A stretch of 64,000 nt of DNA from positions 16,125,001 through 16,189,000 of the forward strand of contig CM055318.2 in the NCBI GenBank assembly GCA_029255685.2, written 5' to 3'. The translations under genes were made by a program, and so were the position numbers. Numbering within the stretch: the stretch's first letter is position 1; each line of letters starts with the position of its first letter. The DNA is from Silene conica (taxonomy: Eukaryota > Streptophyta > Magnoliopsida > Caryophyllales > Caryophyllaceae). The notes under the pieces are model-generated. The model saw only the letters and a list, made by a program, of their open reading frames with translations. It had not been told where the DNA came from and ran no database searches. This document shows positions 11,018 through 22,861 of the stretch, one piece after another.

Positions 11018-14000
11018 TCATGCACTTTGTAATGGCTTGTAATTTGGTTGTTCAAGGCACTCATAGGGATTGGCATAGAAATAATCCTCCTCTTTGGGTT
11101 TATCGGGAATCATAGTTCGAGGATGGAGACTTCCCATACGATTAGCGTGAATTTTCTTCACCGAGGAAGAGAACTCATTCCAACTTAGTGTTTCTGTTGT
11201 ATACCCATCAATCAACTCAACCAATTGCCTCCTGTCTAGTGTGATTGTTTTCTTGAAATCCAGGAATCTGTACAAATAGTTGAAAGAATTACCGTCTCAT
11301 ATAACTAGTTCAAGGGCGGTGATCAACAAGTGCCGTGCTCTCATGGTTACAAGTTCATTTGGCTAATCTAATAAGCACCCACATATATATCTATAAAGGA
11401 TTAGAGATTAAAGCATTTAGTACCTCCGATGGCCTTCAACGACTTTAGCCATGTTCCCGTCATATGTAGGAACAAATATATCACTCTCCAACGAAACCAA
11501 GTAGTCTAAGGCAGCCATTTGAGACGAGTGATTCCGAAAGAAATTCAAGTCTGATGGATTGAGCAGCGTCTCCTTTCTGACCTGTTTGACGAAAAATAGT
11601 TCAACCTTGTTCCTTAATGTGCAACGCTGAGGAAATAAATGAATCATGTAATAATACTAACCAGATTAGGGAAAAATGAAGCTAATCCATTCATTCTCCT
11701 TTTTCCTCCGTATATTTCCCCTGCCGCGATATAAATTTGAATATTTCGATCAATGCCCAATGCCCGTAAGGTTAAGGCAGTTTCCTCGGGTGTCAATGGA
11801 CAAAGACCTTCTCTTCTTTTTGCATCTGAGTCTATGTTTTTTTCCTTCCACCATGGATAGGAATACCTGTCATTGGAAAACTTAGGACCAGACAATTTGA
11901 CTTCAATTTCAATACTTTAATATCACTATGAAGTCGTGGGCTAATTTAGCCGGTTGAGACGTGATATTCTGCATAGTCGGCATTTCATCCCATAAGTTCC
12001 ATACCCACCAGCATCAAAACTCTAATTTAACTCACTCAGAGGTGTACTCGTTGTCCAAAATCCGCAACATCAAATTTCCCATGCGGCCCCGTTTTAGTTT
12101 GACTCTAATTTCAAAGATGAACAAGAAGCTCAAATGCAAAAAAAATAGCGCATCATTACCTCATTCTTGTCAGTTCGTCGGCCTCGTCCTTGGTACAGCC
12201 TTGAGTACAGCCAGAGAAAGATAACATGTCCATTTCATATCTAAGATGAAGCACTAAGAAGGGACCTCTCTGCCTAAGGATCTTAACTACCCTTTTGCCT
12301 AATTCTTCAATTTGCGGAGTGAACTTCAATGCATCATAATTTACCTTACACCGTAACTTCTGAATCTCAATAGGCAACCCGTTATTTGCCAGTCGGGTAT
12401 CAGTTTTATTTAACTGTACAACCTTATTCTTCAGAATCAGTGGAAGAATCTGTCTCGCATCAGATAGACAGAGGATTAGATGCATACTATTATACATACA
12501 AAACCTAACAAATTGCACGAAATTCAAGCTAATTACAGATTAGGTCAAACTGAACTAACCTGGTTTTGGTAATAAGATAAGTCTGACCAACTAACAGGAG
12601 GCAAAGAATACATCGGCTTAAATTCATTGCGTAGCTTCAACTTTAATGGCAACTCTTTCAGTATCCGAACTTCATCTCTCAATGATGTGATGAAATGGTC
12701 AAGATCAAAAATATCATGGAACTCACTGTCCAACAATCAAAAACAATAAATTTGTAACAAGGTCTCGATACTCCTTATTTCCGCAAAAATTGTAAAGAAA
12801 GCGAAATCAAGTTACCTAGGGTCATTCCAGAATGATGTTTTATCCAACTCTGGGACAATTAGAGTGACATTTAGATGTCTTGCAATGGCCACCATGTCAC
12901 ATATCTGTGAAAGTTTTAACAGTCACAATCAAAAACAGACATTTAGGTAAGACCGTTTCACAGTAATTTTGCAACATAAACCGGTTAGGCAAAGTTGGAC
13001 CATAAGAAACCCTTTGTGATCAATAAATTATGTAAACGTAACCAACTTACAGCTGCTCGCATTTGATTAAGACCGCCATTGCATGATACCATGAGATACC
13101 CATTGTTCTTATAAACTCCTAAATCAACACATAAATCGTATATGTCAGGTAATCAGACCGAAAATGGCTCCCCTTTGCCAAAACAAACTAATTGCAAAAA
13201 GTAGACAAAATGACAAACTAACTACTCATTCTAGGTAACACATATCATTAGCACAGCTTATTAAACTACCAACACCGGTCTCTAATAACATCAATGCTCC
13301 AACAACCATAATTAACAACACCAATCAAAAAAAGCAACTCTACATTATTGTATAACAATCAAGGGAAAACCACTCAAACTATGATGCCCAAATGTCTCTA
13401 CTTTTGGACCCAATATTTTACTCTATCCCTTAACACAAAAACTCAAATAAAACCGTTATGCAGCATACCACAGCGCTAATAACTACTCCCTATGTCACAA
13501 AAACTCAAATAAAACCGTTATGCAGCATACCACAGCGCTAATATTGTCCCTGATGCAAGTGACATGATCCGTGAAAATTATTGTGAGAGGATACTATCCG
13601 TCCTCCTCGTCAAGACTCATTGTTTATGAAATGTCATAGGATATTAATAGTCAACGAGTAACACAATCTTATACAATAACTACCATAGTGGGAGGTGGTG
13701 CTCATGGCTGGGTTCAAATCCCGTCAAAAAAATAATTAAAATTAAAGGGAACTTACTTTTAGGAGGATGAAAAATCTTAGGAGAAGAAATAGGCAATTGA
13801 AGATTCAAATGGGTATCCAAAGAAGCATGGTTTTGAAAGCAAGAAGGCCAACCCTTCAACAAAGTAGGTCTCCAAACATGACTAATTGCCATTAATTGGA
13901 ACAAAACCGTCCATAATAAAACTGTAGAAATGGCTCTTAACATTAATTTAACTCTACTAGATCGATTCATTGTTGCTCTCCATTTATCAAATTTTGAAGA

Positions 14001-14123
14001 ATCGCTCAATATTGTCTTCAATTTATTCCCCATCTCCCATACTCTCTTTTTCTCTCTAGAACATTCCTGTATTTTACACATTGTTACTGCAAATTCCTCT
14101 GTTTTTTCACAACTACCCACCAT
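11018..14123 (-). CDS. Plant O-fucosyltransferase family protein (eight exons, 530 aa)
   Basis: Exons in transcript order: 14123-13757, 13118-13051, 12904-12816, 12725-12560, 12449-12160, 11866-11662, 11581-11424 and 11267-11018, all GT-AG and in phase for 531 codons with a TGA stop. Residues ~59-80 form one hydrophobic segment ([12 protein letters not shown]) after a basic stretch, a type II signal anchor for the Golgi. The catalytic region starts [19 protein letters not shown] (~128-145), continues with [28 protein letters not shown] (~298, GDP-fucose site motif), [43 protein letters not shown] and SFFPNLVRKE. This is the plant DUF246/PF10250 pattern; members move fucose from GDP-fucose to protein or glycan acceptors. 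It is full length for the family (roughly 450-650 aa). Intron 1 (13119-13756) carries a 62-bp tandem duplication. The substrate cannot be read from sequence. Confidence 0.92.
13441..13554. repeat. 62-bp tandem duplication in intron 1 of the O-fucosyltransferase gene
   Basis: The segment beginning ACTCAAATAAAACCGTTATG at 13441 recurs almost unchanged at 13503, an offset of 62 bases, and ends CACAGCGCTAATA in both. Intronic, so it should not alter the protein. Confidence 0.8.
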
Positions 14124-14190
14124 TTATTTTCTGCTCTAATGCTTCAAAACCTTCAATCTTTCATGATTTCAAGTGTTATTATATACGGGT

Positions 14191-14197
14191 TTATATA
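14191..14197 (-). promoter_or_regulatory. Putative TATA box of the O-fucosyltransferase gene
   Basis: On the minus strand this reads TATATAA, about 70 bases upstream of the start codon at 14123. That leaves a 5' UTR of roughly 35-40 bases if initiation is 30 bases downstream. Position and motif only. Confidence 0.4.
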
Positions 14198-14784
14198 ATT
14201 ATATGAAATAGTATGATATTTGATATGATTATGATGTTTAATTTAGTAAGAATTATGATGAATTGTGTTGAAATAGAAGGAAATAATCAAAATTTAATAT
14301 CGAGTGAAATTTGGAGATGATTCGGAGGATAACTAAGGAAACTATCTTGAAATACTAAATTAAAAATAATAATTACATTGACTGGATATGGAAATGAAGA
14401 ATAAAATACCAAAATTAAGAAATGCGGGCTGAAATTAAGAGGAAAAACAGTTAAAAGTGTGGAATTAATAGAAGTCTACATGCAGTAAAACACATGTAGC
14501 ATAGAATGATACAAGTATAATAATAATAATAAATAAATAGGATGAAACCCAGAAAAATAATTGAATGTAATGAAGAAATGAAGGTTGGAAAATAATGGGG
14601 TTTTGGAAATATGAAATGGGTTGACGAAATAGCGAGCAGATTCCGGCGAATAATGTCGGCAAAAGAAGTAAAGAGAAAGTATTTAGAGAGAGAGAAGGGA
14701 GAAGAGTAGTTATGTAGGGAGGAGTGGAGGTGTGAGACGTTAATAAAGGCGTCGGTGTTACTTGCATTACATTACGTGTATTCC

Positions 14785-14808
14785 TTTTTTTTTTTTTTTT
14801 TTTTTTTT
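14785..14808. repeat. Poly(T) run
   Basis: A run of 24 T, possibly the reverse of an old retroposon tail. From 14809 to 16430 no gene or clear element is visible. Confidence 0.7.
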
Positions 14809-16429
14809 AATTTATGAATTCAAAGCATAACAAATAGGTAATCCATTCGGTAAATTCTCCGCCATACCAGATACGTGAATACACATTTCTGTAAGTTTGC
14901 TTAACCCAAATTCTTGCCCAGAACGGATGTATTTATCTTCTATTTAAAACGTGTTAAATAGGACATTCAGTTTTTTTTATGTGTAACAACTACGTAAAAA
15001 ACTTATCTCGTCTATCCGTGTAACAAACTATTTGATTCGTCATAATCTTAAAACCGATATACGTGTTTTAACAATGTCAAATTGTTTTTTCTAACTAGCA
15101 TAATGATATGTAACTTTAAAGGAATAATCTCATGTTAAATTGTTCTTAATCATTTATTTAATTTTTGTTTTGCTAATTTTTAGTCCTTTCAAAAGTGAAA
15201 GGTGTCATATTACACAGTCCATATTATTCTCTCGGCTTGACAGGAAATAAGATTAAACTTTATGTCTAACCATATAATCATATATTTCGGCTAGGCAGGA
15301 TTGGTGATGCTCACCCCATCCACACGTACGACCATGTCCATTATTGTCCTTAGATACATATGAGTGCTTAGATCAACTTGCAGAGGCTTGTTTTAGCTTA
15401 ACCAAAGGTCTTGTGTTCGAGTTGAGAATTTTACTGCCTTATACCTTAATGATCCTCTAAGCTCAAATCTTTACAGGAAAAAAGGTATTGTCATTAAGTA
15501 AACGTGTTTTTGTTCGAAGATGTTCCATCGTCTATCACATCTTACATTGTACTCGATTTACCAGTAATTGATCGCTAGTAGTGTCCAAAATCAGAAATCA
15601 TTATCAAAAAATAAAAATAAAATAGAAACATGAAACTTATTTGTTTACATATTTTTACAGCAGAAGCATTATTCTCCGAGGTATTAATAAATTGAATATC
15701 CTTGTCAACGGTCAGTAGTGATGATTGTGCATAATATTAATAAGAGAAAGCAGCAAATATACTTGTAGCTGGGTTGATCATTATCATATCATGTCTATTT
15801 CATGATTGGAACTTTTAGAATAATTAACGGAAGCAGGCTTGCACTTCCTTGTTATGTTCTTTGGTTATGCGTTACATTTTCTTTCTTTCTTCTACACAAA
15901 CACATATACTTTGAGTCTACGTCATTTGCACCGCAAAATCGTCTTAATTCGTGTAATCAAGTCTTATGGATGTTAATTTTAGTTAATTCTAATAAACAAT
16001 TCTAATTGCTCTTTCCCGAATTCCTCAGTTTCGTCTGAAGCTTCACAGGGGCATATGTAATCACAAATCACAATGTAGTATTACACCTTGCGATAACTTG
16101 TTTTTCAAATGGTTACAAAATTTCGTCTTATTATTTCATACCAAGACGACCAATCGTTGCTTTTTATGTATTCCTTTTCTTGTGTACATTTTTCCATAAC
16201 GTTAACTTCCCCCAATCAAATAACCTAAATTGTCACTCTTCTCTTTTTCTAAAATGTAATCAAATTTCTTCAAAATCCTTTACTTATGGATCTTAATTTT
16301 CATATCGAACAAAAAATTACTTGGTTTTTACAAATTCTTGTTTACAACTTGTTGTGAAATCAAACATATAAAATATAGAGAGAAGGTAATTAGAGAGAGA
16401 AAAAAAAAGGATACAAAATCATATTGTAG

Positions 16430-16570
16430 CCTTCTATGTAGCTAAGTTGGTAAAGTGATTAAAGGTGATATTCATAATCTGGATTTAAATCTCGTCAACA
16501 TTAAAATCACCTTTGTGACTTTTTGTCCTAAAGTTTAGTTGAGTGACTGTCCACCGCAAAATTCAAAACC
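16430..16570 (+). mobile_element. tRNA-derived SINE-like sequence
   Basis: An A-box-like TAGCTAAGTTGGTAAAGTG at ~16439 is followed 40-50 bases later by a weak B-box-like GGATTTAAATCTCGTC. That is the spacing of a pol III promoter in a tRNA-headed SINE. No clear tail. From 16571 to 17986 the DNA is AT-rich apart from a GT-rich patch (16660-16800), with no supported gene. Confidence 0.4.
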
Positions 16571-18158
16571 AAATTCCCATGAAGTAGTCAAGTAGCCAAA
16601 AAGTCATTCTTATAAGAAAACTTTGGTTCAAGGTTATATGATTCGATCTATTCGGAGAACAAGGGTAGTGCTGGGGTGCATTGTGGGAGGTGGGCCAATG
16701 GGACTTGGTGGTGTATTGCTAGTCGGAGGACAGTTATGGTTAGGTGGTAGAGGGGTTAGATGTGGTGGACTGGTGGTTGAGTGGGGGTGGTAGGTGGTAG
16801 TGATATTTTTAATTGATGAATGTGAAAAAAATATTTGTAGATGGGTTAGGGAGGAGAGAATGTGGACTAAAACGGAGAGGGATAAAGTTGAACAATGCAT
16901 ACAAAAAAAGAGTAAAATGGGTACTTAAAATTACAATTTACTAAGCATAATATATTCTCTAATAGTAATTGTTATTTAGGCCATGGTCCAATCATAAGTC
17001 CAATGTTTTACTAAAACTAAAGTATAATGTATAGATAGCCTGAAATTACGGTCTATAAATCCACTATTGAAACATATTGAATTGAGTCAAAATCTCATAA
17101 ATATCGGACATTTATTATTTAAAATATAAATATATTCATATATTTCATTATTTTCCAAGTGAATGGCCTTTTTTATTCCATTTGAAGCGTTGTTATTTCA
17201 AGATATACTGTAACATTTTGATCGCAGTTGTCAAATTAGCCACTAAATATATATCTTTTGTGACGTGTAAATATTCGAGTTACAAACAAACTTTCTTAAA
17301 ATTTTATATAGATAAGATACAAAATAGTAAAATACTAGTCCTATTGTATAATTTGTGTGCTCATACATATTAGATTGAACAGATAGAGGAATGATGGTAG
17401 TTAAAACTTGATAAAATTGGCAATAAAAGGAAAGAGTTACATGTAATGCTTGCACCAAGGTATGTGCATGCCCAACTTATTTGTTATACTTCGTATTACG
17501 GTGCAGTACAATTAGCTATCAAACACATTACCTTTTTGTAAAGAAGAGCTAGTGATATGATCCTTGTGCCATACTGTCATCATACTACCTATAAACTTCA
17601 ACTTTTAACCATTTTTGGCCTACATTATTAATTTCCTTTGGGAATTTCTTCTACTGATTTTACAATTAAATTGCACCTTTGTGGTAGATACATCATACAT
17701 ACATGCCCTTGGCTGTCTATTTAGCCTTAGGCTTTAATGTTGTCCCCCGTTAATGATGGCCAAATGTACATTTTGTTAACACGTATGCCCCTTAAGTTTG
17801 GTGCCCTTGTACAGTTAGTTGTACTCCTTGCCTCTGAGGTGTACCAAGATCGACCGGTATGAGAAGGCTTGAAAATGGAAAACTGTGTTAAATTATGTAA
17901 TTAGGCCAGGGTCACACCCAAATAAAAAAGGAAAAATGCACTTTCTAAGTTTAATGATATTCCACTCTAAAACAAATTTGTTATAGGATGAAACTAGACC
18001 TGTCAAAATCTAACCTGATCCGATCCAAAACGACCGTAATCCGACCCGTAAATAACCCGTAAATTACCCGATTTTTTCAACCCGAAACCGTTTTGACCCG
18101 TAAACAACGGGTCAAAACCCGACCCGTAGCGGGTTGACCGTTGGGTCAAGACAATATA

Positions 18159-19277
18159 TCATCATATATTTATCTAATGCAGAAATCAAGCTGCTGACGT
18201 GGCATCACTAGAAAAAAGCTTTGTCCTATGTGTCGCGTTGTAAAGCATCCTAGAGCTATTGTCCAATTAGATTCATCCTAGAGCTATTGTCCAATAACAT
18301 TCAAGGTATGGTATAATGGTATAATAACTATTCCAAGATTTCACGGACTAAATCTATGGAATCACAAGATTTCATTCCATATATTGAAACAATAAATAAT
18401 GACAGTTTTGGCTGAAAATTAATTCCGTAGCACGGTCTAAATCCTAGAGTTACCAATCCATAATCACCGAACAAAAAAATACCTACAAGTATTTTTTAGA
18501 CTACATTTTCGATTTACATATGGGTCGGAATAATTACGGGTCGGAATACCTACAAGAATTTTTTAGACTACATTTTTTTATGGTTTAATCGTTATTAAAT
18601 ATGGGTCGGAATAATTACTCTTCATCGGTATATACACTTATGTGAGCGTCGTGATTTATTAGACTACATTTTCGATTTATTGTAAGACATCTGACTATTC
18701 ACGTGAATGCGAAACATTTTAACAACTACGGAGTATTTATTTAATATAGTAAATAGTAAATGAGTGGTCATTTAATAATTTTGGAATGTCTTCGTGTAAG
18801 ATGTCGCGCGCAATAACTGTTATTTATTATATGAACATCTTTAATAAATATAATTAAAAATACGTTTTTTAACCCAACTATACATTTACTACTCACGTCT
18901 CATCAGATTATTTACGTTTTGTTTTTATTGTACGATATGTAATATAAAACTTTATTTTATATATGGGTTACATATTTTAAAAATGGTGCAATGAGTAATT
19001 AAAAGTATACAAATTCTATTGTAAGTCTTGATCATCTTAATGAACAACTATATGATAGCTCATGTATACCGTCATACCGACATGTGTCATAAATAATTCA
19101 AAATTTATTTATATGTATATAATTAATCAGCTTTCTTTGATATTATTAATTACGGTATTCATCTAAAGTTAAAAACAGGCCTCAGTAAATAATTAATTTG
19201 CTTATCTCCAATATTATTAACTATATTCATCTAAAGTTTAAAAAACAGACCCGTGAATTTCACGGGTTACAACCTAG
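18159..19277 (+). mobile_element. Probable non-autonomous Helitron nested in the hAT element
   Basis: The 3' end has the perfect hairpin CCCGTGAATTTCACGGG (19250-19266), then seven bases and CTAG, followed by T. A 5' TC after an A lies at 18159, with AAGCTGCTGACGTGGCATCAC about 30-50 bases in, which resembles the 5' end of the Helitron at 23609. Helitrons insert between A and T and leave no duplication, as here. The 5' border is the weak point: two adjacent ATC positions are possible. The interior repeats TTTTTTAGACTACATTTT and GGGTCGGAATAATTAC. Confidence 0.58.
18482..18680 (+). repeat. Short direct repeats inside the nested Helitron
   Basis: CCTACAAGTATTTTTTAGAC and CCTACAAGAATTTTTTAGAC occur 66 bases apart, each followed by ATGGGTCGGAATAATTAC. 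A third shorter copy, TTATTAGACTACATTTTCGA, lies near 18656. Confidence 0.7.
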
Positions 19278-19346
19278 TTTTTATACAATGTCATATAGCC
19301 TATAGACTATAGGTATTGACGACTTATAAATTTTTGAACAGAAATA

Positions 19347-19354
<8 letters not shown>

Positions 19355-19406
<52 letters not shown>
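19355..19406. repeat. (TA)26 microsatellite
   Basis: Fifty-two bases of uninterrupted TA preceded by a few TG units. Confidence 0.95.
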
Positions 19407-19409
<3 letters not shown>

Positions 19410-20499
19410 TAAATTAATAATTACTCCCTTATATGTTTCACTTTTCTAAAATTACTCCCTTATAAGTTTGTTTTTTTAAATTACTCCCTTGAGTTTGTCT
19501 CATCACCTCAAAAAAACATGGCACGTTATTACCGCAAAGTGTGTGTCAAACCGTCACTTTCACCGTAGTACGTCAAATTGCATTCCACGTCAGCACCGCC
19601 AACTCATCATATCGTACCACATGCCACATCATCACATCGAAGTGTGCCACGTCATCAAGTTACATCCCACATTAGCATTGTCAACTCATTATTTCGATGG
19701 ACTACATGACGCCATCACGTCGAAATGTGTGTCACACTGTCACTTACACCTCATTCCACAACATTATTGTCTCTTCATCGCCTAGGACCGCATGCCACAT
19801 CATCACCTCGAAGTGTGTGTCATACCGTCGCTTTCACCGTATTACGTCAAATTAAACCGCACTTCGCGTCAACACTTCCACCCCATCACCTCAGATCACA
19901 TGTCACGTCATCATTATTATCTTATTTGAATCTCATTATCGTACTTAGCGAGTTAGTGAGGGTGATGATGACGATAACGATGGTGATGGCGAAAATGGTG
20001 ACAATTAAGTTGACTACGAGGAGTAAGAGAAGAGAAAACGTATAAAGGGTAGGAATTACGATACAAAAGAAGTTTTAGAAAATGCTAGGAAAAAATGTTG
20101 ATTGACCCGTATTTTTACCTGAACCCGACCCGGAAGACGTATAGACATGACCCGTATTTTACCCGACCCGAAATACCCCTGGCCTGTATTTTACCTGAAC
20201 CCGTATCTACCCAACCCGTACCCCACCCGTTCAACCCGTTTGACAGGTCTAGGTGAAACCAACTTACCTGACTTGACTTGGACACAATATGATATGAATA
20301 CTCCATCTTAACAAAAGTCAAGTGTGACTAATAATAACTAAGGGCCGTAAGGCGGTGCATATTCCAATTCCAACCGGGATTGGAAATAGAAATTTCGAAC
20401 CGTTTCTAGTTCAAACTTTTTAAGGAATCTGGTTTTTTATTCATTCTAGAATAAATTTTATTTTTTCCGTTCCGGACTAAATTGGATCGAAAATACCGG

Positions 20500-20815
20500 A
20501 ATTTCCGTTTGATATTCCTTTTTAAATTAGTTTACCTAAAGTTCTTTATTAATGTTCAAATATCTTTAATTTGTGGTTATAATATGATAATAAGACATTT
20601 TTTTTACATTTTTATAAATAATATTTAATAAATCCTTTATAAAGTTAACATAAATAGGCGAGCACAAAGAAATTATGGTCCAACTGATCCTAGCCCAATC
20701 TGGAATTTTTATTTTGGTCCGTGATCTTTTGTCATTTGGGTTCCATTCTATTTCGGTTCCAAATCGGTGATGATGCTTTGTCGTAACCGAAACAAAAATA
20801 AGCGACTGGACTTGA
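20500..20815 (+). repeat. Dispersed repeat, copy A (uninterrupted)
   Basis: It aligns with 22113-22193 plus 22637-22858: shared landmarks are AATTTCCGTTT/CATTTCCGTTT, AATAAATCCTTTATAAA, TCATTTGGGTTC and AAAATAAGxGACT. In copy B the same sequence is split by a MITE, so this copy serves as the unoccupied site. Confidence 0.6.
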
Positions 20816-20819
20816 TTGG

Positions 20820-22112
20820 ACTGAAATTTAACACCCTCATATACCACACCCTTCACCAAGGACTACCCTAAAATATAGGAGTGCTACCATCTTCGTTGCC
20901 CAAGGTAGTAAGCATCACATTTACTATTATGAACAACGTTAAATGTGTAAACTTTAAATCAAACCAAACTACAAATGTCTCAAATCGAAAATGTAAATAC
21001 AAAGTGTTAAAGCATTCCAGATATGTGGAAGCTAAACTACGACGACGATAAGTGAAAACTCTGCCCCAAGCCATGTCCTGAACATCTAACACTACCAACC
21101 TGTTAATCAACTAATCACCATCCCGGATTGTATCACCAGAGTTTAAAAAACAAAACGGGGCTAGCCAACTGTATAAACGAGATAATCAACACCAACTAGA
21201 TAACATGATACTCAATACACACCCAAGTGAACAATCTCCAAACTCCATAGTAACTGCCACACATCACAACATGTAGCATAATCGGATTACCCATCACCAC
21301 AAGCAATCCACATCGCAAGTGAGGACCACAACCTTACCATCTAAACCTCGTTCATCGCGACGAGCATACTCACTACTCAGATTATTTATGTGAACATTCT
21401 CCTCGTAACGGGAGCCACGAGGGGGAGAACATGGGGTTGATTGGAACCATCTCCCGACAATTGTCCCACAACCAATCATCCATACCAACACAATATGCAT
21501 ATACATCATCATCAAACATATTTCATCACATACGACTTTCAACACAATATACTTTGACTGGGTAGAGAGACGCTACCTTATTAGCAAATTCACGGATTTC
21601 ACAACAAGAGACTAGAATTGATCCTCTACGAAGTCTTCACCTATATCATCACATAACAGTTATCATAATCTAATTACAAGATCTAACCCAAACTCTAGTG
21701 TTGAAACCAAGTAAACAAAGACAATATCTACCTAACGACGATAAGAATGACGCACAACAAGATCTATGACTGAACACCTACGATTTCTTGATAGGTATTC
21801 ATTAAAGGTGATTAGGGTTGAGATTACAGGAGAAAATTGATTAAGAATATGTTCTAACATAATGAAAATGTTTTAAATATAATGATGTACCTTCTAATCA
21901 ATACTTTGCGAAACCGTTACCGGACCGGGTACTCGGCCGAGTATCAACAATACTCAACCGAGTACACGGTACTCGACCGAGTATGACCTATATATACTCG
22001 ACCAAGCACCTATTAGGCAGACTCTGATAGAAACCTCAAAACATGAGTACTCGATCGAGTACGACCAACTCGACCGAGTGCCCATCAGCTAAATAAGAGG
22101 AGTATCACACAA
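20820..22112 (-). repeat. Probable decayed Gypsy-type LTR fragment, with palindromic ACTCGACCGAGTA cluster
   Basis: Read on the minus strand this ends in GAGGGTGTTAAATTTCA, close to the GGGTGTTxxA-CA end of many plant Gypsy LTRs. Its length and lack of coding potential suit an LTR. Near its other side (21935-22082) are six or seven copies of a palindrome of the type TACTCGACCGAGTA. No internal domains or target duplication are visible, so the class is inferred. Confidence 0.35.
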
Positions 22113-22193
22113 AAATACTGACATTTCCGTTTTATATTTCTATCTTATATTTGTTTACATAAAATTATTTATTAGTGTTGTCAAATATACTTA

Positions 22194-22636
22194 AGGGTCG
22201 TTTGGTTCATCGAACAATTTAACTCATGTAGAAAGTTACAATTCACATGATTTTAATTCCGGTATACAATTCATGGGAATTAACCGAAACTTGTTTGGTT
22301 GCCATTAGGTAATTCGCATTTCCCATGAATTAAGTTCATATATGTTGTTTGGTTAGAACACCGTAATTCCCATGATTTTTTATTATAAATACTATTTTAT
22401 CCTTCATAACATTAATTACTCTTAAATATAACAAAAATTAATTGGTTTGCACAAGGGTAGAATAATAATTTTTTAACATAAAGCATGCAGGCATTGGGAA
22501 TGACCAAGGGGGGGGGCTAGGTAAGCCAATGCCTACATCATGTAGGAATTAAGTTGATGGAGGAAGTTCCAATTCCCCCATTTTGGTTTTTAAAAGGCAA
22601 CCAAACAAGTGGCTAAAATCTGAATTCATGGGTTTT
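22194..22636. mobile_element. MITE with GTTTGGTT-type ends
   Basis: The left side reads GGGTCGTTTGGTTCATC, and 20-30 bases from the right side GGCAACCAAACAAGTGGC gives the inverted counterpart. The interior repeats AATTCATGGGAATT-like palindromes. Comparison with 20500-20815, which continues without a break across this point, supports insertion into an existing repeat. Exact ends and class (Harbinger or hAT) are unclear. The element at 54086-54906 is similar. Confidence 0.55.
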
Positions 22637-22861
22637 TAATATCGTTATTATAAGATGATAATACTATTTTTTCATTTTTACAAGTAAAAATTAATAAATC
22701 CTTTATAAACTTTATGTAAGTAGGTAATATTTTGGTCCAATAGGTCCTTGTTCGGAATTTTTTATTATGTTTGTCATTTGGGTTCTGTTGTTCCTGTCCA
22801 TTCTGAATCTAGACAGGTGATAACGTTCTATCTTTAATTGAAACCAAAATAAGTGACTAGG

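Larger units (their letters stand above)
17995..20251. mobile_element. Non-autonomous hAT element, 2257 bp, TIR TAGACCTGTCAAA
   Basis: The left end TAGACCTGTCAAA and the right end TTTGACAGGTCTA are perfect 13-bp inverted repeats. Flanks GATGAAAC (17987-17994) and GGTGAAAC (20252-20259) form an 8-bp target duplication with one mismatch, the hAT size. Both subterminal regions are packed with ACCCG/GACCCGT motifs, as in many plant hATs where transposase binds. No transposase ORF is present. The interior holds a probable Helitron (18159-19277), a TA microsatellite and a region of degenerate repeats around 19490-19920. Confidence 0.82.

Noticed and set aside
13690-13735. tRNA-like TGGGTTCAAATCCCGTC near the O-fucosyltransferase exon 1
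   Set aside because: Only a B-box-like stretch is present, without an A box or stems; it lies at the edge of intron 1.
14465-14767. 100-codon minus-strand ORF upstream of the O-fucosyltransferase
   Set aside because: Hydrophobic low-complexity peptide in an AT-rich promoter region, no homology recognised, no splice link to the gene.
15360-15445. Possible SINE head with GTGTTCGAGTTGAG
   Set aside because: The A-box candidate is poor and no second copy or tail was found in the window.
16634-16900. 88-codon minus-strand ORF rich in Pro/Thr/Ser
   Set aside because: Derived from a GT-rich patch; composition, not a protein signature.
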